In this document: piece by piece, positions 32,576 through 44,786 of the stretch | How the letters are laid out: the number at the start of each line of letters is the position of its first letter | Position numbering within the stretch: position 1 is the first letter of the stretch | Origin: Primulina eburnea | Taxonomy: Eukaryota > Streptophyta > Magnoliopsida > Lamiales > Gesneriaceae | DNA length: 64,000 bases | Assembly: GCF_022965805.1 (NCBI RefSeq) | Contig: NW_027331381.1 | Location: forward strand, 186,001-250,000 | Direction: 5' to 3' | The notes under the pieces: generated by a model | The model's database searches: none | The model's input: the letters and a program-made list of their open reading frames with translations, nothing else | Told to the model about the DNA's origin: nothing | Position numbers and translations under genes: made by a program

Positions 32576-33601
32576 TGAGTGAACAGATGAAGCTTGCCTC
32601 TCAGGCTGAGTCACGGAGGCAGACGATCCTGCAGCCTGGAATCTCGATGCACCACTTCTCTGAGGACAGACCTTGGCATAATGCCCCGGTTGTTTGCATA
32701 CGTTACACCTGCCCAGTACATCTTGACATTGTTCCGTGGCATGCTTACCTCCACAAGTACTGCAATATCCACTTGCCACCTCTAGACTCTGGCCAAAACC
32801 TCTCTGTCTTGACCCGCTGGAGCTCGAAGAACTGCTCCCTGCCCTCTTAAACTGTTTACCCTTCGCTTTCAACTGCTCTTTGCGTCCACTACTGCTACCA
32901 CCACTTTCGAGTCGAGGAGGATGTTGTGCTGGAGGTAGTGGCGGTCTTGGACTCGGAGCCACATACGGAACACTCCGTTGCCTAAGCAATCCTGCTTCAG
33001 CTCCTTTGGCACGATTCAATGCTTCAGCGAAATTATTAGGTCTCCCAGTATTGACCAGTGTAAAGACATCAGGATTTAAGCCGTTTATAAACTGATCTGC
33101 CATGGCCTCATCATTGCCTGAAACGTGAGGTGCAAAGCGAAGCAAAGAAGAAAATTTAGCAACGTACTCTTCAATGTTCAATTGCCCTTGCCTCAGGTTT
33201 GCAAATTTAGCGCCTTTATCTTTGCGATAGGATACAGGGAAGAATAGCTGATAGAACTCCGTCTTGAATGCTTTCCATGTAACCTCGGTGTCACGCTGTT
33301 CTAGTACTCTCCTTATATTCACCCACCAATACTTAGCCACATCTTGCAGTTGATGGCCAATGAGTTTCACTCGTTTCTCGTCACTATATGCCAGAGACTC
33401 GAATAACATCTCAATGTCCTCAAGCCAACTTTCACACTCGATGGCATTCTCGGTACCTTTTAATGTGGGAGGTCGAAAGGATTTGAATCGCTTCAGCAAC
33501 GTCTCCATAAGAGTCGCCGTAACATCCATAAGATCTCCGGATGTGCTCCCCTGTTCTGGCGCTGCTGGTCGTAGAGGTACTGCTGCTCTTCTAGGCGGCA
33601 T
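32483..33601 (-). CDS. gag: Element C Gag
   Basis: I start it at the ATG at 33601 ([18 protein letters not shown]), giving 372 residues. The Gag domain is clear ([54 protein letters not shown]). A basic GS-rich linker and two cysteine clusters follow, [14 protein letters not shown] and the knuckle [14 protein letters not shown]. The last 35 or so residues are out of frame relative to relatives because of a base loss near 32575, so the protein ends prematurely and pol is disconnected. It is homologous to the D Gag along its length. Confidence 0.9.
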   Translation of the reverse strand: MPPRRAAVPLRPAAPEQGSTSGDLMDVTATLMETLLKRFKSFRPPTLKGTENAIECESWLEDIEMLFESLAYSDEKRVKLIGHQLQDVAKYWWVNIRRVLEQRDTEVTWKAFKTEFYQLFFPVSYRKDKGAKFANLRQGQLNIEEYVAKFSSLLRFAPHVSGNDEAMADQFINGLNPDVFTLVNTGRPNNFAEALNRAKGAEAGLLRQRSVPYVAPSPRPPLPPAQHPPRLESGGSSSGRKEQLKAKGKQFKRAGSSSSSSSGSRQRGFGQSLEVASGYCSTCGGKHATEQCQDVLGRCNVCKQPGHYAKVCPQRSGASRFQAAGSSASVTQPERQASSVHSFSRHQHRPSLEPEVASQGVSLRDNRLRCLP

Positions 33602-33857
33602 ATCTAATAATCCCACGGATTAGTAAACAAGATATACAACTGTCTCAGCCATCCTCTAGTCAGTTACCTCTGATCTAGAATCGGTTCTGATTCACTCTTA
33701 ACCAATACATGCTGTAATCAATCAAATAACAAACAACATGTAACAAGTAAAGCAATAAACATGCTAGCACATCATAGAGCAAGGAAGAAGACTCGATCTA
33801 CCCCGCTCATTCTATTCTATCTTAATCTATAGAACCTATGGCTCTGATACCACCTGT
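33602..33857 (-). other. Element C leader with primer-binding site
   Basis: The plus-strand GCTCTGATACCA at 33841-33852 is the complement of the initiator-Met tRNA site TGGTATCAGAGC, five bases inside the LTR end. No gene in the leader. Confidence 0.88.
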
Positions 33858-34900
33858 TGTGGGGACCCGGGCTCTAATTCTTATTATTGGGATTAAATGG
33901 ATCATTACTATAAAAGTGGGTCAAATTTTTGCTTTTACATTAAATCAAATGAAAGCTAACATAAGAAGTCTCTATGTTATTCAACAACATATTATACAAA
34001 CATAAAATACAATATGTCTTGTTCTATCCATATTCGACAACTAGTAATTAAATACAATACATATCAAAAGTACAACTACTAGTCTTTTCTGCTAGGCCCG
34101 TGATCACCACGCTATGTCCATCTCGCATCCTCTGCGTGACCCAGATCCTGCCCCACCTGTTGTTATGCACACATACAGACATAACAACAGCCGGAAAACC
34201 GGTGAGAACAAATCCCAGTATAAACATGTAACATGCATATAAACAATCTAAACATGAAACATGCTATCATGAATGACATCATATGCACATGCAATGCAAT
34301 GCGAATCAAATAATGTCGACTCGACTCGACTAGAACTCTAGGGATCCCGGTGTGAATGAAACGTCACTACCTACCCTCCAATCGGGGTAATGTACATCTC
34401 ATTCCTAGACTTCGGTCTGAGCTGTATCAACGGCGGCAATAAGAGTAATGCCTACTCCTATGCTGAGATACACCGAAACGTCTAGCTAATTGACAATGCC
34501 TGTCAAAGACTCTCCTATCTTAGATGCAATGAATATCAATATGTAAACAAAGTATAATCATATTCATATCTGAATATCACACTGATCATACATGCTTGAA
34601 TACAATTCTGAAATCAAAGCATAAACATGTTAAAAGATTGAATATAAAACTATACACAATTTATAAACACGTTACATTATATCTAATAATACTAGTATGT
34701 GATTTTGGTTTGGGAAACTCAAATAATATCTTATTTGAGTTGTGGCTTCCCAAACAACATAGTTTATACCTTTCTTGTTGAATTAAATCAAAGTCTCGAC
34801 GTCGGGATATAAACTCTGTCACTCCAATCTGAAATGGCAATGTAAAGACATACAATATCAATTCCCAACTCCATTCAACACCTCTCTAATTCTATACGTA
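33858..34900 (-). repeat. Element C 5' LTR, left part
   Basis: It matches 27020-28063 of the 3' LTR nearly base for base and stops at TCTATACGTA where element E begins. Confidence 0.93.
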
Positions 34901-36946
34901 ACGGTGGCCGGAAACGCAACGGAAGCATAAATTTTCGTTAAATGACATGAAATTTCGGCCACCTTGATTATTTGTGCAATATTTACAAAAATAACAAAAA
35001 CATGCATAGGATGTTTTAGTGATTTACCTATCAACCCCTTAGAGTTGATGAAATGGCTCCAACTAAAGTATGAATACTTTAGCTCTTCTTTGGTAGACAA
35101 ATCTACAAGCACACCCTTTTCTCCTTCAAGAATTAGGCCCACCACTTAGCTATGTAAATCCCCTCTTGATTTGCACTAGAAAATCAAAAGGATTTTTCAA
35201 AGAGAAATTTTGTTCTCAACAAATTGAAGAACAAAACAAGAAGAAATTTTGGGAGAGAAAAGCTTCAAGATTTTCGGCCAAAGGGAGGTGTAGAATGAGG
35301 AGTGAAGTTGAGTCTAGGTTGTGAGAAAAGCAACTCTCAAAAGCAACAAAAAGTTGCATGCCTAGTCTCCAACCCTTCACCTCCCCAAAGCATGCAAACC
35401 CTAGAATGACATGCATATAATATAGTTTTTAACACATTAAAAACCATAGACTAAATTTTAATTATCTCAAACACATTTGAGATTAATTAAATACTACTTG
35501 AATTTATTCAAGTCCCACTAGTTAAATAATTATTTTAATTGAGCTCTACTAGACTCAATAATATTAATTCAACACTTGAATTATATTTAATTATTTGGAC
35601 TCTACTAGGTCCACTAGTGTTTAATTAATTCAACACTTGAATTAATTTAATTTAGTCCCCAATAATGTTTATGAAAATCACAATTTTCAACTACATTATT
35701 TACTTGGCCAAATTTTAATCTTAGGAACACTTCCATAAATTAAAATTTATATTTCTCTCATAGAAGTCATACTTCTAATTTTCTTTACGCTTATAAACAC
35801 ATTTATAAGCCGTTCAACACATTGAACTATTTTACTTCTCTTCGGGATTTACTAAGCAAGTACTTGTGTGGCCCTCAATGGTTCATTGATACAACTAGCC
35901 GTGGGTTCACATCTCTATGTGATTCGGACTAAACATGTCCTTATACGAGCATACCCCAATTGCTCCATTCTTACTTATCAACTCCTTGACAGCAAGAACG
36001 TCAGAACTCAAGTCTGATAGTACCCAACCAATCACGTTAAACGCCTAGCAGCATCGCTTACGTGATTCCCTAGGTATCACATGATAGTGCCTGCAAGAAC
36101 CATTCAATTATGGTTAGCGTACAGTACGGTCCCTTCAACTCATATATCCCGACCGATTCGACAACTATTGGTCTATCGAGAGTTGTCAATGAATCGATAC
36201 TATGTGTCATGTCGTGGTTGCATCGATGGTGTAATCTATGAAACCCCTTTCATAATTACCACCATACTCTGATCAGAGATTTCAACCCACACATACATGA
36301 AAAACACATAGGATATCCATACCCGTAGGTAAGCGGTGAATCCCCGGCTACAATGCATCGACTCCTATATGTTTCGCCGTAACACCCAACCTTGCCACCT
36401 GATGACCCCATAAGAGTCGGTAAACAAGTCAAAGTGAAACGCTAGCATATAGAGTCTCAATGTTGTCCCGGGTCATAAGGACTAATGGTGTACAACCATA
36501 AACTAGGACTTTTCCACTCGATAAGTGAGAACCACTTGGAAAGTCCTTTATAGAGGGTTGTTCAGTGCACTCTACCAGGAGCACCTATCTGCATGCTCGG
36601 ACATCACAATGTCCCCTACCAATGAAACATGGTACTCACATCGCAGATACTAGTCTCTAACTCGAGCGGCCTTTATCCTTCTTAGTGGCGGCTGAATCGA
36701 CTAGGAACGGTTTAGAATATACAGTATTCCAAATATGAGTTTCATGATACTCATCATATGAGCATCTCATATTCTTTCTACTATTTGTATATTCAAGGAC
36801 TTTATCTATGCAACAAGCATGGGTATAAAGATAAAGATGCGCCAAATTAATAAATTGAAATATTATTAAAATAAAGATCGTTTATACAAAGAGTTTCATT
36901 GTGAACAGTCGGCCAACACTTGGCTCGACGTGCACCTACTCTAACA
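34901..36946 (-). repeat. Element E 3' LTR (outer 16 bp missing)
   Basis: On the minus strand it begins TGTTAGAGTAGG at 36946. The plus-strand left edge ACGGTGGCCGG joins C sequence directly. Short open frames recur identically at a 7840-bp offset in the other LTR and are not genes. Confidence 0.92.
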
Positions 36947-36957
36947 ATCTCCCACTT
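36947..36957 (-). other. Polypurine tract of element E
   Basis: AAGTGGGAGAT on the minus strand lies between the pol stop and the LTR; element F has the same tract at 47522-47532. Confidence 0.75.
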
Positions 36958-36960
36958 GCA

Positions 36961-39900
36961 CTAGAGCCAACTACCTATATGCTTTAGACCCATTGATTCG
37001 CGATGCTTCTCGAACGATGGTCCTGGTAAAGGCTTAGTTAGTGGATCAGCAACATTATCTGCGGAGCCGACTTTGTCAATCGTGACATCTCCTCTTTCCA
37101 CGATCTCTCTGAGGATGTGGTACTTTCTCAATACGTGTTTGGACTTCTGATGAGACCTTGGCTCCTTTGCCTGAGCTATGGCTCCCGTGTTGTCACACAT
37201 CACCGGGATAGGAGCAACTCCATTAGGAATGACGCCCAACTCTTGGACGAAATTCCTAATCCAAACAGCCTCCTTTGCTGCAGCCGATGCAGCAATGTAT
37301 TCTGCCTCAGTGGTGGAATCCGCAGTACTGTCTTGCTTGGAACTCTTCCAAGAGACAGCACCACCATTGAGCATGAATATGAATCCGGAGGTTGACTTCG
37401 AGTCATCAACATCGCTTTGGAAGCTAGAGTCGGTATAGCCTTCCAATTTCAGTTCTCCAGCCCCATAGACCAAAAACAACTTATTGGTCCTTCTCAAATA
37501 CTTGAGGATGTCTTTCACAGCTTTCCAGTGTGGAAGACCAGGGTTGGATTGATATCTACTCACTACACTTAGTGCAAATGCCACGTCAGGACGTGTAGAT
37601 ATCATCCCATACATGATACTACCAATAGCCGAAGCATACGGAATTCGTGTCATCGCCGCTATCTCTGCATCAGTCTTGGGAGACATAGACTTGGATAGGG
37701 ACACGCCATGACACATTGGTAGATGTCCTCTCTTGGACTCATCCATCGAGAACCGCTTCACGATGGTATCAATGTATGTGGACTGGGTGAGACCAAGCAA
37801 TCTTCTTGATCTATCTCTATAGATCTGTATTCCCAATACAAAAGATGCTTCACCCAAGTCCTGCATTGAGAACTTACTTGCTAACCATATCTTTGTTGAT
37901 TGCAACATTCCTACATCATTCCCAATGAGTAGAATGTCATCAACATAAAGAACAAGGAATGTCACAGCACTCCCACTGACCTTCTTATACACACAGGGTT
38001 CCTCAGGATTCTTAGTAAAACCAAACTCTTTGATTGTACTATCGAATCTGAGGTTCCAGCTCCTCGATGCCTGCTTAAGACCATAAATAGATCTTTGAAG
38101 TTTGCATACCATATGCTCACTTCCGATGGATGTAAACCCTTCAGGTTGAGACATGTAAATTTCTTCCTTAATATCCCCATTAAGGAAGGCTGTCTTTACA
38201 TCCATCTGCCATATCTCATAGTCATACCATGCAGCTATGGCTAGCAATATCCTAATGGACTTGAACATCGCAACTGGAGAAAAGGTTTCCTCATAGTCAA
38301 CACCTTGCCTTTGAGTATACCCTTTTGCTACCAATCGCGCCTTGAAGGTCAATACCTTCCCATCCGCCCCAAGTTTCCTCTTGTAAATCCATTTACATTC
38401 TATGGGAACAGTTCCCTCAGGTGGATCCACAAGATTCCACACTTGGTTCGAATGCATGGAATTCATCTCAGATTCCATTGCTTCAAGCCATTTGGATGAA
38501 TCGGCATCTGATAACGCTTCCTTGAATGTCCTTGGATCACATCCAAGATTAGGCTCATCATGGCCCTCTTCAAGAAGCAGACCATACCTCACAGGTGGTC
38601 TGGAGACTCTCTCGGTTCTTCTAGGAGCTTGTATCTCCTCACTTAGCTCATTGGGTGTGGGTTCTACAACTGTGGGTGCCTCTCGAACCTCTTCGAGTTC
38701 TATCATCTCGCCTTTTCTATCTAATAGAAATTCCTTTTCCAAAAAGGTTGCGTTCCTAGAAACAAACACCTTTGTTTCTTGGGGATGATAGAAATAATAT
38801 CCAATGGAATTTCTTGGATATCCCACAAAGTAGCATAAAATGGATCGACTATCCAATTTATCTCCCACTGTCTGCTTCACATAAGCAGGACACCCCCATA
38901 TTCTAAGATAAGAATACTTGGGAGGCTTACCCATCCATATCTCATATGGAGTCTTGTCAACTGCCTTTGTATGGACATTGTTCAACAACAGTGCCGCTGT
39001 TTCAAGCGCATATCCCCAAAAGGATGGCGGCAACTCCGTGAACCCCATCATAGACCGAACCATGTCCATCAAAGTCCGGTTACGACGCTCCGAAACACCA
39101 TTTAACTGCGGTGTAGCGGGCGGAGTCCACTGCGAGAGAATCCCATTCTCTCTAAGATACTCTTGGAACTCGGCACTCAAGTACTCACCACCTCGATCCG
39201 ATCGAAGTGTCTTGATGCTTCGTCCCAATTGCTTCTCTACTTCACTTCTGAATTCTTTGAACCTTTCAAAGGCTTCAGACTTGTATTTCATCAAATACAC
39301 ATACCCATACCTCGAATGGTCATCGGTAAAGGTGATGAAGTAGGCATGTCCATGCTTAGTGGTGATGCTAAGCGGACCGCACACATCGGTATGGATCAAA
39401 TCCAATAACCCTTTGGCTCGCTCCGCATGGCCCTTAAAGGGAATTTTGGTCATCTTTCCTTTCAGACAGGATTCACAAGTCGTGAGAGCGTTAATATCAG
39501 ACATATCAAACATGCCAACTCCCACTAGCTTGTTCATCCTTCTTGAGGAAATATGTCCTAATCGAGCATGCCATAATTGTGCCGAATTAAGAGTATCTTG
39601 TTTGCGCTTATTTGTTGTTGTTATCGTTTGGACATTGTTAAGTGGAATATCTTTTAATTTTAAGGTGTAGAGATTGTTTTCAAGTTCACCCGTACCAACT
39701 AAACATTCATTCTTGTAAATATTGCAAACACCTTTGCCAAATAAACAAGAAAATCCATCGATATCAAGCATAGGAATGGAAATAATGTTTTTGATCAAGT
39801 CTGGTACAAATAAAACATCTCTTAAAACCAAATTAAAATCATTGTTCAAACATAAATAAACATCTCCCACAGCCTTGGCAGCAACCCTTGCTCCATTGCC

Positions 39901-40893
39901 CAACTTCAAGAAGGTCTCACCTTCCCTGAGCTTCCTACTTCTTCCCATCACCTGCAAATCATTACAGAGATGTGAGCCACAGCCGGTATCCAATACCCAA
40001 GAAGTAGAGTTAATGGAGATATTCACTTCAATGTAGAACATACCTTTGCCAGAACTCTTCTGCGCAAGATATTCCCTGCAGTTACGCCTCCAATGTCCAG
40101 GCTTCTTGCAGTGGTGACAGATGTCAACAGTCTTCTCAGCCTTTGCTGGCGCGGCTGCTACTAAGGGACTCGGAGTCTGCCTCTTCAAGGGCTCGCTCTT
40201 CTTGGGGCGCTGGAAAGAACGCTTCTTTCCCTTCCCATGTGGACCGGTCTTCGTGCCAGATGAAGAGCCCACATAAAGAACCTGCTTCTCCTTTTTGATT
40301 GTGGACTCAAAGGTCACAAGCATGTTCACCAACTCTTCAAGGCTGGGCTCGAGCTTGTTCATATTGAAGTTCACAACGAAAGGATCGAAAGAGCTTGGCA
40401 GCGACAGTAGCAACACATCAGTGGTCAACTCCGAAGGAAACACCAAATCCATGCATACGAGCTTGTCCACGAGCCCAATCAACTTTAGGCCATGCTCATG
40501 GACCGAAGTCCCATCTCGCATGCGTAAAGTGATGAGCTCCTTTACTGTGGCATGCCTCAAAGGCCGAGTCTGCTCTCCGAAGAGCTCCTTGAGGTGCATA
40601 TGAATGTCAGCAGCATTCTTTGCATCCTCGAATCGCCTTTGCAGCTCACCGTTCATTGAAGCCTGCATATAACACTTCGCCTTCAAGTCATGGTCACACC
40701 ATTCCTTGTAGGTCTGCAATTCCTCAGGAGTGCAGCCTATAGGAGCCTCAGCAGGGGGCGCCTCAGTCAGTGTATACGCGATCTTCTCCGAGTTTAGGAC
40801 AATCTTTAAATTTCTTAGCCAAGTGATATAGTTTGGTCCGGTTAGAATGTGTTTTTCGAGAATGACGGAAAACGGGTTGCGAATTGATGACAT
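36961..40893 (-). CDS. gag-pol: Element E Gag-Pol polyprotein, intact
   Basis: A single frame of 1310 codons runs from ATG 40893 (MSSIRNPFSVILEKHILTGP) to TAG 36961. Domains: Gag about 1-250; CCHC knuckle CHHCKKPGHWRRNC at 259-272; protease LDTGCGSHLC with the catalytic Asp at 302; GAG-pre-integrase zinc region (LWHARLGHIS...CESCLKGK) at about 440-480; integrase core with D503, D566 and E602 (35 residues between the last two); RT at about 830-1070 with YVDDILLIGN; RNase H with YTDSSFQSD, DSTTEAEYIA and MCDNTGAI. No stop or frameshift is seen and all catalytic residues I could check are present. Gag and Pol share one frame, as in many copia elements. It could still supply activity in trans. 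The copia lineage within Tork/TNT-like groups is not resolved here. Confidence 0.95.
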   Translation of the reverse strand: MSSIRNPFSVILEKHILTGPNYITWLRNLKIVLNSEKIAYTLTEAPPAEAPIGCTPEELQTYKEWCDHDLKAKCYMQASMNGELQRRFEDAKNAADIHMHLKELFGEQTRPLRHATVKELITLRMRDGTSVHEHGLKLIGLVDKLVCMDLVFPSELTTDVLLLSLPSSFDPFVVNFNMNKLEPSLEELVNMLVTFESTIKKEKQVLYVGSSSGTKTGPHGKGKKRSFQRPKKSEPLKRQTPSPLVAAAPAKAEKTVDICHHCKKPGHWRRNCREYLAQKSSGKGMFYIEVNISINSTSWVLDTGCGSHLCNDLQVMGRSRKLREGETFLKLGNGARVAAKAVGDVYLCLNNDFNLVLRDVLFVPDLIKNIISIPMLDIDGFSCLFGKGVCNIYKNECLVGTGELENNLYTLKLKDIPLNNVQTITTTNKRKQDTLNSAQLWHARLGHISSRRMNKLVGVGMFDMSDINALTTCESCLKGKMTKIPFKGHAERAKGLLDLIHTDVCGPLSITTKHGHAYFITFTDDHSRYGYVYLMKYKSEAFERFKEFRSEVEKQLGRSIKTLRSDRGGEYLSAEFQEYLRENGILSQWTPPATPQLNGVSERRNRTLMDMVRSMMGFTELPPSFWGYALETAALLLNNVHTKAVDKTPYEIWMGKPPKYSYLRIWGCPAYVKQTVGDKLDSRSILCYFVGYPRNSIGYYFYHPQETKVFVSRNATFLEKEFLLDRKGEMIELEEVREAPTVVEPTPNELSEEIQAPRRTERVSRPPVRYGLLLEEGHDEPNLGCDPRTFKEALSDADSSKWLEAMESEMNSMHSNQVWNLVDPPEGTVPIECKWIYKRKLGADGKVLTFKARLVAKGYTQRQGVDYEETFSPVAMFKSIRILLAIAAWYDYEIWQMDVKTAFLNGDIKEEIYMSQPEGFTSIGSEHMVCKLQRSIYGLKQASRSWNLRFDSTIKEFGFTKNPEEPCVYKKVSGSAVTFLVLYVDDILLIGNDVGMLQSTKIWLASKFSMQDLGEASFVLGIQIYRDRSRRLLGLTQSTYIDTIVKRFSMDESKRGHLPMCHGVSLSKSMSPKTDAEIAAMTRIPYASAIGSIMYGMISTRPDVAFALSVVSRYQSNPGLPHWKAVKDILKYLRRTNKLFLVYGAGELKLEGYTDSSFQSDVDDSKSTSGFIFMLNGGAVSWKSSKQDSTADSTTEAEYIAASAAAKEAVWIRNFVQELGVIPNGVAPIPVMCDNTGAIAQAKEPRSHQKSKHVLRKYHILREIVERGDVTIDKVGSADNVADPLTKPLPGPSFEKHRESMGLKHIGSWL

Positions 40894-42710
40894 GTCAAAG
40901 ATTGTACTGAAAAGTAAAACAGATAAATGTTAATGACTATTTTAAAATATTTAATAAGATATAAAGTTTGGACTTTTACTTTATAAATAATCGCTCCCAC
41001 TGTTTTGACATTTTCACTACCCTCTAGTGAAAACGGGAAACACTTTCCTCAGTAGGTACGTAAGGTCCAATTAGCGAATTATGATCCCGAATAATATCGG
41101 CCATCACAACTCCTAAAAGGTAGTTTCCAATTGCATCGCCATGCAACCCTCTACGTATTCTTTTGTCTCACGTTTGATTAGGACCCAATAATATGACGTC
41201 GTTCATCTTTACGTGTCAAGCCTAACCCATCGATATTGAACCTTAATGGACGGTCGCCATGAGTTCCCTCAATAATATGAGTCGAAATCATGGGAGTTCC
41301 ACGTAGTTCACATCACCATGTCAATGGATGTCACAGCTTTCCGGCACCCAGGGCCCCCTCAATAATATGAGCCGAGCCCCGAGTACGGGTAGCGTTCATC
41401 ATGCATCCATTGTCGATGGAAGACAAGGAAATTATAAACAAATTTATAATTCCCCTTTTCGGACTTGATATTAATTTTGAATCTTATTCAAAATGAGGGT
41501 TTTTAATTTTGAAAGGTCTCATCATTAATTTTATTTTAAAAGCTCGCCATGTTTGATCGTATGTTTGCCGGATTCATGCAACTTTGTTATTATAATAATA
41601 ATAACGCACATACTCATTATTTATAACATATCATGCATATATTATAAATAGAAAACAGTACAAGGATGATCAATCGTCCCAAAACTAATGGCCCGTGTGA
41701 GCCAAACACGGGCCTAGGTCCAATCCTAGGGTAAATGCAGGGATGCAATGCAACTAAATTATTACATTAGCATCCAATATTACATGTCTTCGATCTTCAT
41801 AATCACCAAGGCCACCATCTTCCAATCTTGATCTTCCACTATTCTAATATTTACATTTAAATATCCATGGCACATAGGGATACATCTCATGGGGGGTGGG
41901 AACGGGCCATAAACCAAGCCCACTTTATAAATTGATAATTATTACAATCATACAACACAAATATCCTAGCATACACCTAGCAAATTGGGCTTGGGCTTTT
42001 GATCATCCTTCATGCACAATATCATATATCATACACCATCAATTAATTATCACTATAATTAATTGATCCAATATTATATATCTTGATCCAATCACTAACC
42101 GCCACAATTATAAATTAAATTAACAAAGTATACAAACACCTTTGTCTACTTCCAAATTAATTTATTTATAATCGAATTTCTTATAAATCACAATTTACTA
42201 TAAATAATTAAAGTCCTACTTCAATTATTTATTTTATGAGAAAATATGTGCAACAATTGTAAATTTAAACTTAAGGGCCCAAAACTCATTTTTCAACAAA
42301 AATAGTTTGGCCCATTTAAATTTCACAAAATTATGTTGACCATCTAATGGCCCAACAACTCAAGGCCCATGACACTAAGATTGTCCAAAACACTTTTGGA
42401 AACCCTAGCCGTCATCGCCGTCGCCGGAGCTCCGTCGCCGGATTCCGGCAACAAAAAAAAATTTTTTTTTTTTTTTTTAAAAAACTGCATTTTCGGGCAG
42501 CCCCCTCGGGCTGCCCTTTGCTGCCCGAAATTTCCGGGCAGCTCGGGCAGCCCTCGGGCAGCAACATGCTGCCCGAAAATTTATTTTTTTTTTTTGTTTT
42601 TGAAATAGAATTTTCGGCCCTATGAAAATCTTGCACAAAAAATTCTCAAGCGGTTAGAAATCGATCTCAATACAATATTACGTAAATATAGCACAAAAAC
42701 CGTAACCTAA
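40894..42710 (-). other. Element E leader (5' untranslated region)
   Basis: This 1.8-kb noncoding leader has blocks shared with the F leader (61328-63195): TTTTGACATTTTC, CCCGAATAATATC, TTTGCCGGATTCATGCAACT, and a motif AATAATATGA repeated near 41187, 41270 and 41365. Close to the primer site lie a T-run and a GC-rich palindrome cluster (42494-42577). No protein domain is recognised. Confidence 0.75.
42494..42577. repeat. GGGCAGC/GCTGCCC palindrome cluster in the E leader
   Basis: About seven copies of CGGGCAGC or its complement fill 84 bp, able to fold into several alternative GC hairpins. Homopolymer T (plus strand) flanks both sides, near 42460-42478 and 42583-42600. Confidence 0.85.
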
Positions 42711-42722
42711 GCTCGGATACCA
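42711..42722 (-). other. Primer-binding site of element E
   Basis: The minus strand reads TGGTATCCGAGC, two bases after the LTR end TTTCA. It differs at one base from the usual TGGTATCAGAGC. Confidence 0.8.
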
Positions 42723-42724
42723 CT

Positions 42725-44786
42725 TGAAAGCGGACCGGTTACGGTGGCCGGAAACGCAACGGAAGCATAAATTTTCGTTAAATGACATGAAATTTCGGCC
42801 ACCTTGATTATTTGTGCAATATTTACAAAAATAACAAAAACATGCATAGGATGTTTTAGTGATTTACCTATCAACCCCTTAGAGTTGATGAAATGGTTCC
42901 AACTAAAGTATGAATACTTTAGCTCTTCTTTGGTAGACAAATCTACAAGCACACCCTTTTCTCCTTCAAGAATTAGGCCTACCACTTAGCTATGTAAATC
43001 CCCTCTTGATTTGCACTAGAAAATCAAAAGGATTTTTCAAAGAGAAATTTTGTTCTCAACAAATTGAAGAACAAAACAAGAAGAAATTTTGGGAGAGAAA
43101 AGCTTCAAGATTTTCGGCCAAAGGGAGGTGTAGAATGAGGAGTGAAGTTGAGTCTAGGTTGTGAGAAAAGCAACTCTCAAAAGCAACAAAAAGTTGCATG
43201 CCTAGTCTCCAACCCTTCACCTCCCCAAAGCATGCAAACCCTAGAATGACATGCATATAATATAGTTTTTAACACATTAAAAACCATAGACTAAATTTTA
43301 ATTATCTCAAACACATTTGAGATTAATTAAATACTACTTGAATTTATTCAAGTCCCACTAGTTAAATAATTATTTTAATTGAGCTCTACTAGACTCAATA
43401 ATATTAATTCAACACTTGAATTATATTTAATTATTTGGACTCTACTAGGTCCACTAGTGTTTAATTAATTCAACACTTGAATTAATTTAATTTAGTCCCC
43501 AATAATGTTTATGAAAATCACAATTTTCAACTACATTATTTACTTGGCCAAATTTTAATCTTAGGAACACTTCCATAAATTAAAATTTATATTTCTCTCA
43601 TAGAAGTCATACTTCTAATTTTCTTTACGCTTATAAACACATTTATAAGCCGTTCAACACATTGAACTATTTTACTTCTCTTCGGGATTTACTAAGCAAG
43701 TACTTGTGTGGCCCTCAATGGTTCATTGATACAACTAGCCGTGGGTTCACATCTCTATGTGATTCGGACTAAACATGTCCTTATACGAGCATACCCCAAT
43801 TGCTCCATTCTTACTTATCAACTCCTTGACAGCAAGAACGTCAGAACTCAAGTCTGATAGTACCCAACCAATCACGTTAAACGCCTAGCAGCATCGCTTA
43901 CGTGATTCCCTAGGTATCACATGATAGTGCCTGCAAGAACCATTCAATTATGGTTAGCGTACAGTACGGTCCCTTCAACTCATATATCCCGACCGATTCG
44001 ACAACTATTGGTCTATCGAGAGTTGTCAATGAATCGATACTATGTGTCATGTCGTGGTTGCATCGATGGTGTAATCTATGAAACCCCTTTCATAATTACC
44101 ACCATACTCTGATCAGAGATTTCAACCCACACATACATGAAAAACACATAGGATATCCATACCCGTAGGTAAGCGGTGAATCCCCGGCTACAATGCATCG
44201 ACTCCTATATGTTTCGCCGTAACACCCAACCTTGCCACCTGATGACCCCATAAGAGTCGGTAAACAAGTCAAAGTGAAACGCTAGCATATAGAGTCTCAA
44301 TGTTGTCCCGGGTCATAAGGACTAATGGTGTACAACCATAAACTAGGACTTTTCCACTCGATAAGTGAGAACCACTTGGAAAGTCCTTTATAGAGGGTTG
44401 TTCAGTGCACTCTACCAGGAGCACCTATCTGCATGCTCGGACATCACAATGTCCCCTACCAATGAAACATGGTACTCACATCGCAGATACTAGTCTCTAA
44501 CTCGAGCGGCCTTTATCCTTCTTAGTGGCGGCTGAATCGACTAGGAACGGTTTAGAATATACAGTATTCCAAATATGAGTTTCATGATACTCATCATATG
44601 AGCATCTCATATTCTTTCTACTATTTGTATATTCAAGGACTTTATCTATGCAACAAGCATGGGTATAAAGATAAAGATGCGCCAAATTAATAAATTGAAA
44701 TATTATTAAAATAAAGATCGTTTATACAAAGAGTTTCATTGTGAACAGTCGGCCAACACTTGGCTCGACGTGCACCTACTCTAACA
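42725..44786 (-). repeat. Element E 5' LTR
   Basis: The complete 2062-bp LTR, plus-strand ends TGAAAGCGGACC and CTACTCTAACA. It shares blocks with the F LTR such as CTAGCCGTGGGTTCACA and GGATATCCA.ACCCGTAGGT, so the two families are related. Confidence 0.92.

Larger units (their letters stand above)
34901..44786 (-). mobile_element. Element E: young, apparently intact Ty1/copia retrotransposon, minus strand
   Basis: E sits in the 5' LTR of C. The right LTR is 2062 bp (42725-44786). The left copy is 2046 bp because its outermost 16 bp are missing. Over the 2046 shared bases I see only two differences, near 35057 and 35138. The body holds one open Gag-Pol frame, a 1.8-kb leader, primer site and polypurine tract. 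No TSD is left: a deletion at the left junction removed the LTR end, one TSD and 21 bp of the C LTR. It is the youngest element of the nest. Confidence 0.95.

Noticed and set aside
36081..36272. Small open frames in the E LTR (also at 43921-44112)
   Set aside because: Identical copies at a 7840-bp offset reflect the two LTRs, not conserved genes.
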